From assembly GCA_963842505.1 (NCBI GenBank), contig CAWJGZ010000001.1, positions 744,001 through 808,000 of the forward strand: 64,000 nucleotides of DNA, given 5' to 3'. Position numbers and translations under genes: made by a program. This stretch comes from PALSA-129 sp963842505 (GTDB lineage: Bacteria > Acidobacteriota > Terriglobia > Bryobacterales > Bryobacteraceae). The stretch's first letter is position 1, and each line of letters opens with the position of its first letter. Positions 59,120 through 64,000 of the stretch are shown here, one piece after another. The notes under the pieces were generated by a model. The model ran no database searches and was not told the origin of the DNA. It saw nothing but the letters and a program-made list of their open reading frames with translations.

Positions 59120-60006
59120 TTGACTAACGGAAGTTGCAGCACGAAGGTGCTGCCGTGGCCCGGTCCCTCGCTTTCCGCCCATGCGCGGCCGCCGTGGCGC
59201 TTGGCGACGGAACGGACGATGAACAGACCCAGCCCGGTCCCTTTGACACGCGCCGCCAGTTGGCCGGGCACGCGGTGAAATCGTTTGAAAATGCGCTTCA
59301 ACTCGGTCTTGGGGATGCCAGGGCCTTCGTCTTTGACGCGCACCAGCACGTGGCCGTCGAGCCTTTCGGTTTCGACCGTCACCTTGGCGCCGCTGCCGGA
59401 GTATTTCACGGCGTTGTCGATGAGGTTCAAAACGGCGGCACGAACATCGTCGGCATCCGCCAGAATGGTGGATGGCGCTTGCTTGTGAAAGGTCAGCGAA
59501 GCGGCCGGCAGCGCGTGCATGGTGCGTGCGCGCGCCAGACATTCCTCGATGAGCTCACCGAGGTCGATGCGGTCCAGGTTGGGTTTGGGGCTGGACGCGC
59601 CCAGGCGTCCGGTGCGCAGCACCTGCTCGATGGTGGCGAGCAAGCGCTCGCTATCGGCCAGCATGATCTTATAGAACTCGTGGCGCTTGGCCTCATCCAC
59701 GGTGCGCGATTGCAAGGTCTCCAGGTAGAGCCGGATGGAGGCTACGGGAGTCTTCAGCTCGTGCGTGACGGCGTTGATGAAAGCGTCGTGCTGCTCGTTG
59801 CGCCGGATCTCACGGACGATGGAGATGGTGTTGACGACCACGCCGAAGATGATAATCAGCACCAGCAGGATGCCCAGAGCCAGCAGGATGCCGGTCTGCC
59901 AGTGGCGGAGCACCCAGCCGACATACAAAACCAGAATGACGGTGACGAGGCAGACGCCGAACGCGATATAAAACGCGATGGACCTGCGCCGGCCGGGAAT
60001 CACCAT
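59116..60006 (-). CDS. Intramembrane-sensing histidine kinase
   Basis: The 296-residue kinase has two membrane helices (about residues 10-32 and 37-60) separated by only four or five residues. It has no extracytoplasmic sensor domain and should sense within the membrane. The cytoplasmic part has NAVTHELKTPVASIRLYLETLQ (phospho-acceptor His), LIDNAVKYSGSG, VKDEGPGIPKTELKRIFKRFHRV and GTGLGLFIV. It overlaps the response regulator by 4 bp. About 93 bp upstream on the same strand ends a fatty-acid desaturase gene, which suggests membrane-lipid state as input (inference by analogy with DesK). Confidence 0.9.
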   Translation of the reverse strand: MVIPGRRRSIAFYIAFGVCLVTVILVLYVGWVLRHWQTGILLALGILLVLIIIFGVVVNTISIVREIRRNEQHDAFINAVTHELKTPVASIRLYLETLQSRTVDEAKRHEFYKIMLADSERLLATIEQVLRTGRLGASSPKPNLDRIDLGELIEECLARARTMHALPAASLTFHKQAPSTILADADDVRAAVLNLIDNAVKYSGSGAKVTVETERLDGHVLVRVKDEGPGIPKTELKRIFKRFHRVPGQLAARVKGTGLGLFIVRSVAKRHGGRAWAESEGPGHGSTFVLQLPLVK

Positions 60007-60099
60007 GCTTCCAGCTTATGCCGAATGGGGGGAGTAGAGGGAACGGAAAAACCGCCCTGCCCGCACCCGAACCGACGATCACGAATTGGACTTGCGGCC

Positions 60100-60957
60100 T
60101 TAAGCCGCTTCCTGCTCGGCGGCGTGCGGGGTGCTGATGGACGCTACCCGAATCTGCTTGGCGATTCCCAGGGCCTTCAGCAGCTTGATCTGCAGCCAGG
60201 AAGGATCGAACTCGTACCATGCCAGGCCGTGGCGCGCGGAGGCGGGATGCGCGTGGTGGTTGTTGTGCCAGCCTTCCCCGAAAGAAATCAGCGCCACCCA
60301 CCAGTTGTTGCGGGAATCGTCGCGCGTGTTGAAGCGCCGTGCGCCCCACATGTGCGTCGCCGAATTCACCAGCCAGGTGGCATGCAGACCGAAAACCACC
60401 CGGAAGCAACCGGCCCACAAGAACAGGGGAAGGCCGCCAATCGCCAGCAGCAGGGCCGCCAGCGCCACATTGGGGAGCCAGTGATAGTTGTTGAGCCAGG
60501 TGTAGAAGGGATCCTTAGCCAGGTCCGGCGCATACTTGGCCATAGCGCGGGTGTTGTTGTGCTTGGTCTCGCCTACCAGTATCCAGCCGACGTGCGACCA
60601 CCAGGCGCCATCGCGCGGGGAATGTGGATCGCCGGGTTGATCGGACCGCTGGTGGTGCATGCGATGCACCGCCGTCCAGAAGATGGGTCCGCCTTCCAGC
60701 GTGAGCGCGCCGCATAGCGCGAAGAAGTGTTCCAGCCAGCGCGGAACCTGATAGGAGCGGTGGGTATGCAGACGGTGATACCCCATGCTGATCCCCAACC
60801 CGGTCGCAACCCAATAAAGGAATACGGCGGCGGCGAAAACCTTCCAATTGAAGACAAGAAACGCGCTAATGGCCCCGATGTGAAGCAGCACCAGCACGAG
60901 CAGGGTGGGCCAATTCAGGCCCTTGCGGTCATATAGGTAGATGGGTTCTTCGCTCAC
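60100..60957 (-). CDS. Acyl-CoA/acyl-lipid delta-9 fatty acid desaturase
   Basis: From a GTG the product has 285 residues. It carries the three histidine boxes of membrane di-iron desaturases: HRLHTH (61-66), HRMHH (98-102) and HNNHH in FGEGWHNNHHAHP. Helix pairs lie between them (residues 17-50 and about 150-180). The pattern matches stearoyl-CoA/OLE1-type delta-9 desaturases, which insert a cis double bond using O2 and reductant. The enzyme is membrane-bound. It heads a same-strand group with the intramembrane-sensing kinase and its regulator. The 169-bp divergent spacer upstream contains only an imperfect AATTCCG…CGGAATT inverted repeat (61030-61056). Confidence 0.9.
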   Translation of the reverse strand: MSEEPIYLYDRKGLNWPTLLVLVLLHIGAISAFLVFNWKVFAAAVFLYWVATGLGISMGYHRLHTHRSYQVPRWLEHFFALCGALTLEGGPIFWTAVHRMHHQRSDQPGDPHSPRDGAWWSHVGWILVGETKHNNTRAMAKYAPDLAKDPFYTWLNNYHWLPNVALAALLLAIGGLPLFLWAGCFRVVFGLHATWLVNSATHMWGARRFNTRDDSRNNWWVALISFGEGWHNNHHAHPASARHGLAWYEFDPSWLQIKLLKALGIAKQIRVASISTPHAAEQEAA

Positions 60958-61126
60958 GGATATTCCCCAGGAAGAGAGTGCATCCTTACGATATCAGGTG
61001 AATTAGGGTCCAGTTTGTAAGAGTTGTGTAATTCCGGGCAGTGGCCCCGCGGAATTCGGCTGAGCATGCCCCGGGGATATCTAACGGCAACTCGATCTTG
61101 CCGCTGGCCCAAAGAAATAATGACTC

Positions 61127-62347
61127 ATGAGCGATTCCCAGGCGGGCGCAGCCGGCCCGGCGCCCGGCGGAGCCATCGCGCGACCGGTATCTGTGCCCAC
61201 GCGTCTTACGCGGGGGCAGCGGATCTTGGTTGCGACAGCCTGCCTGCTGGGGCTGGCGGTGAATGCGTGCGCCTGGTTGCCGTTTGTCCCCTACTTTTTT
61301 GCCCGTGGCAATAATGATTTTGTGTCCACCTATGTTGGCGCGACACTCGCCGGGTCGGGCAAGCTATACAACGCGGATGCAGTTTCGCGCGTGGAAGCAA
61401 ACCTGGGCGACAGGCCGCAGGCTTTGATGTTCCCGCGATTCCCGTATTATGCGGCGCTGATTTCGCCGCTCCGCCGGCTCAGCTATCTTCACGCCTACTG
61501 GGTGTGGCAATGCGTTTCACTGGCAGCCCTATGGGCGTTCGTGGCGTTCTGGCCAGCCCCGCGGCGGTGGATGACCCTGGTGGCCTGTTGCTGGAGCCTC
61601 CCGCTCGCCAACTGCTTCATCATGGGGCAGGACGTCACCATAGTGGCGGCCGCGCTGGCGGTGTCGCTGGCGCTGTTGTACCGCGGCAAACCTTTCGCGG
61701 CGGGGCTGGTGATCAGCCTATGCTCCATCAAGTTTCAGCTCTTCCTGACCTTGCCGCTGCTGATCCTGTCGAGGCGGATGTGGAAGTTCGGCGGCGGACT
61801 GGCGGCGGGCGGCGCGGCGCTGCTGGGAGTTTCGTTTGTGGTGGAAGGCTGGTCCTGGCCGGCGCAGAATATGCGCGTGCTGATGATGCGGTCGCTCACG
61901 CCAAGTTACAGCCTGATGCCGAACCTCAACGGCCTGTTCGCCGGGCAACCGCACGCGGTGCTGCTGGCGGCGATTGCGTCAGTGGTCACGATCATAGCGG
62001 CATGCCTGGCAATGCGGGCGCGCGAATTCAACGTGGCGTTTACCGCCATGCTGATCAGCGGGTTGCTGCTCAGTTACCACGCGTTCATCGCGGATGCGGT
62101 GGTGCTGATTCCGGCGGGGCTGCTGGTGTTCCAGCATGAAACCAGGCGGGTGCACCGCGTGGTCGGGCTGGTGCTGTTGAGCTCGCTGGCGTTCCTGCCG
62201 TCCCGGCTGGAGCGGCCGCCGTACTCCTCGGGCGCGGTGGTGCTGCTGGCGCTGCTGGCGATGGCGGCGGGGGAAGTGTGGGGCAGTTACTCGCGCAACT
62301 CGACGATGGTTGCGCCGGCGCCGCCTTCCTGCTGCGGCGCGGGGTAG
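61127..62347 (+). CDS. GT87/DUF2029-like membrane glycosyltransferase
   Basis: The 406-residue protein has about ten hydrophobic helices, and the first periplasmic loop carries FFARGNNDFVSTYVGATLAGSGKLYN. The (N)D-F…Y…A pattern is the hallmark of GT87/DUF2029 polyprenyl-phosphate-mannose-dependent transferases. LMFPRFPYYAALISPLRRLSYLHAYWVWQ fits the next conserved region (P-F-x-Y-P-P-x-x-x-x-x-x-x-P). It probably adds a sugar to an envelope glycan; substrate unknown. The last 20 codons overlap the 3' end of mutS2 on the opposite strand by 61 bp. Confidence 0.78.
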   Translation: MSDSQAGAAGPAPGGAIARPVSVPTRLTRGQRILVATACLLGLAVNACAWLPFVPYFFARGNNDFVSTYVGATLAGSGKLYNADAVSRVEANLGDRPQALMFPRFPYYAALISPLRRLSYLHAYWVWQCVSLAALWAFVAFWPAPRRWMTLVACCWSLPLANCFIMGQDVTIVAAALAVSLALLYRGKPFAAGLVISLCSIKFQLFLTLPLLILSRRMWKFGGGLAAGGAALLGVSFVVEGWSWPAQNMRVLMMRSLTPSYSLMPNLNGLFAGQPHAVLLAAIASVVTIIAACLAMRAREFNVAFTAMLISGLLLSYHAFIADAVVLIPAGLLVFQHETRRVHRVVGLVLLSSLAFLPSRLERPPYSSGAVVLLALLAMAAGEVWGSYSRNSTMVAPAPPSCCGAG

Positions 62348-64000
62348 AACTTCGCGACGTGCGGGTGGTTGCTGAGGAGGTCGGCGATAACCTTCTTGAG
62401 GACCCCCATGCCGTGGCCATGCACAATGCGGACGCGGCTGGCGGTAGCCATCACGGCACGGTCCAGGAACTCATCGACGGCGTCGCGGGCCTCTTCGGCA
62501 TGCTGGCCGATGACGTTGATCTCCTGGTGAGCGGGAGCCAGTTCGGGAGCCGGCTTATAAGTGACGCCCTGGGGCAGACGGGCGCCGGCGCCGCCGGCTT
62601 CGGGCAGGACTTCGATCACGTCGTCCTCGGAAACCTGCATTTTGAGGAAGCCGGCCTCCACTTCGATGCGGCCGTTCCCCAATTTGCGCCGCACACGCGC
62701 CGGTTCGCGGACGTCGCGCAGCCGCACGCGCACGCCTTCTTCGATGCGCAGCGGGGCGATGCGGTCCTGGCGGGCATCGTCGCGGGTGGCCAGCACGGTG
62801 GTTTGAAAATCCTCGCGGAGCTCGCGCTTGGCCTTGGAGACGCGGCGTTGGGCCTCCTGTTCGGCCTTGCGGCGGTCCAGGCCCTGAGCGATCTTGCCGA
62901 TGGCCTGGTGGGCCTGCTCTTCGAAGCGTGCCAAGGCCAGGTCGGTGCGGCGTTCCAATTCCTTGAGCTTGGCGCCCTCGCGTTTCTCCCATTCCGCCGC
63001 CAGCTCTTTTTCGCGTCTTTCGAACTCCGCGCGCTTCTCGCGCAGGCTTTGCTCGGTGGCGCGGGTCTCTTCGACGCGGCGGTGCAGTTCGGCCAGGAAG
63101 CGGGTGACATCGCGCTCGCGGTCGCTCATGGAGCGGCGGGCGCGGAGCATGATGTCCTCAGGCATGCCAAGCCGCGTGGCAATCTCCAGGCCGGCCGATT
63201 TCCCGGGCAGCCCGAGTTGCAGGTGATAGGTGGGTTCAAGGGTCTGCTCGTCGAAGCCCACCGAGCCGTTCACCACGCCCTCGGTGGAGGCGCCGTAGAT
63301 TTTGAGCGCCATCAGGTGCGTGGAAACCATGGTGAACGCGCCAGCGGAGCGGAAGTGCTCCACGATGGCCACTCCCAGCGCGCCGCCTTCTTCGGGGTCG
63401 GTGGCCGCGCCCAGTTCGTCCAGCAGCACCAGCGAATCCGGTGTGACGTCCAGCGCCATCTCGCGGATGTTGGAGACGTGCGCGGAGAACGTGCTGAGGT
63501 TATCCTGGATGGACTGGTAATCGCCGATATCGGCCAGCACCTGCGCGAAGAGCGGGAACTCGGCATCGGCGGCCGGCACCGGCAGGCCTGATTGCGCCAT
63601 CAGGCTGAGCAGTCCAACGGTCTTCAAAGTGACGGTCTTGCCGCCGGTATTGGGACCGCTGATCAGGAGCGTGCGCCGCTCCCCGGTGAGTTCCAGGCTC
63701 ACCGGCACAACCGCTTTGTGGCGCCGCTTCAGCACGTCCTCGAGCAGCGGATGGCGGGCGTCTTTCAACAGCAGACGGTCGCCGAAGCGCGGCACGGTGC
63801 AATCGAAATCCACGGCGAAGCGGCCCTTGGCAAAGATCAACTCGAGTTCCGCCATGGCGACCATCGTGCGTCCGATGGATTCGCTGTAGCCGCGCAGGCG
63901 GTTGGTCATTTCGAGCAGGATGCGGCCCACCTCGCGCGCCTCTTCTTCGGAGAGGCGCACCAGCTCGTTATTGAGGTCGATGGTTTCGAGCGGCTCGACG
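62287..64000 (-). CDS. mutS2: Endonuclease MutS2, 5' part missing
   Basis: The frame enters from the right edge (…VEPLETIDLNNELVRLSEEEA) and ends at 62287; about 570 C-terminal residues are visible. The ATPase domain is complete with Walker A ISGPNTGGKTVTLKTVGLL, Walker B LVLLDELGAATDPEEGGAL and the STHLMALK His-switch. A long coiled coil (RRVEETRATEQSLREKRAEF…) and a C-terminal Smr domain with VRIVHGHGMGVLKK follow. The Smr start reads INVIGQHAEEA instead of the common LDLRG, so one Smr motif is altered. MutS2 acts on branched DNA and, in some bacteria, on collided ribosomes. The 3' end overlaps the convergent GT87-like gene. Confidence 0.95.
   Translation of the reverse strand, partial: VEPLETIDLNNELVRLSEEEAREVGRILLEMTNRLRGYSESIGRTMVAMAELELIFAKGRFAVDFDCTVPRFGDRLLLKDARHPLLEDVLKRRHKAVVPVSLELTGERRTLLISGPNTGGKTVTLKTVGLLSLMAQSGLPVPAADAEFPLFAQVLADIGDYQSIQDNLSTFSAHVSNIREMALDVTPDSLVLLDELGAATDPEEGGALGVAIVEHFRSAGAFTMVSTHLMALKIYGASTEGVVNGSVGFDEQTLEPTYHLQLGLPGKSAGLEIATRLGMPEDIMLRARRSMSDRERDVTRFLAELHRRVEETRATEQSLREKRAEFERREKELAAEWEKREGAKLKELERRTDLALARFEEQAHQAIGKIAQGLDRRKAEQEAQRRVSKAKRELREDFQTTVLATRDDARQDRIAPLRIEEGVRVRLRDVREPARVRRKLGNGRIEVEAGFLKMQVSEDDVIEVLPEAGGAGARLPQGVTYKPAPELAPAHQEINVIGQHAEEARDAVDEFLDRAVMATASRVRIVHGHGMGVLKKVIADLLSNHPHVAKFYPAPQQEGGAGATIVELRE

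Overview
The window looks like chromosomal DNA from an Acidobacteriota bacterium, probably near the Solibacter/Bryobacter group. This is inferred from the high GC content and the gene repertoire. Typical members are an Oar-like TonB-dependent receptor with an N-terminal carboxypeptidase-regulatory domain, a very large secreted VPS10/sortilin-type beta-propeller with Gly/Arg-rich loops, a methyltransferase reading into a Solibacter-like C-terminal domain, BlaI/M56 pairs and many sensor kinases. No rRNA, phage or CRISPR array was seen. The only RNA gene found is a tRNA-Ile(CAU).

Layout. 1-3.4 kb: end of a secreted carboxypeptidase-regulatory protein, a histidine kinase/OmpR-type regulator pair with matching 11-bp phased repeats at two sites, and a DUF192 protein. 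3.5-5.5 kb: a block bounded by a 27-bp direct repeat, holding a methyltransferase that appears frameshifted at a run of seven G. 5.6-12.6 kb: pnp, rpsO, the VPS10 protein and a BrnT/BrnA toxin-antitoxin pair. 13.3-23.4 kb: a coherent redox region. A minus-strand operon encodes a small membrane protein, a cyclic-nucleotide-binding-fold protein, a tetraheme cytochrome c, a Tat-exported four-cluster ferredoxin and an NrfD/DsrP-like quinone-interacting membrane protein. Beside it, on the plus strand, lie a sensor kinase with two CxxCH haem-c motifs, a sigma54 activator and a KorDABC-type 2-oxoacid:ferredoxin oxidoreductase. Both operons have good -24/-12 promoters. 23.5-26.3 kb: threonine genes thrC-thrB and a secreted SRPBCC protein. 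26.4-29.7 kb: a hybrid kinase with a frameshift in its first PAS domain.

29.7-34.1 kb: tRNA-Ile(CAU), a degenerate sugar-1-phosphate nucleotidyltransferase and a 1107-residue fusion of a fucokinase-like GHMP kinase with a UDPGP-type pyrophosphorylase. This is the reverse of the domain order of the known fucokinase/GDP-fucose pyrophosphorylase FKP. 34-42.8 kb: hslVU, a GDT1-like transporter, an MFS transporter, the TonB receptor and a BlaI/M56 pair. 42.9-49.6 kb: selB, an HpnI-like glycosyltransferase, an acyl-CoA carboxylase beta chain, a secreted protein and a LigB-fold dioxygenase. 49.7-56.3 kb: a housekeeping run, apt-ispE-prs-rplY-pth-rpsF-rpsR-rplI, preceded by rph-rdgB. 56.3-64 kb: gatB, bcp, a fatty-acid desaturase followed by an intramembrane-sensing kinase/regulator pair, a GT87-like protein and the 3' part of mutS2.

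The most interesting parts are the haem-sensor/sigma54 redox regulon (13.3-23.4 kb), the reversed kinase-pyrophosphorylase fusion and the phased operators at both ends of the first two-component locus. Several genes also have a GTTACANT -10 element so close to the start codon that the transcript should be leaderless or nearly so. All functions are inferred from motifs and context; no database search was possible.
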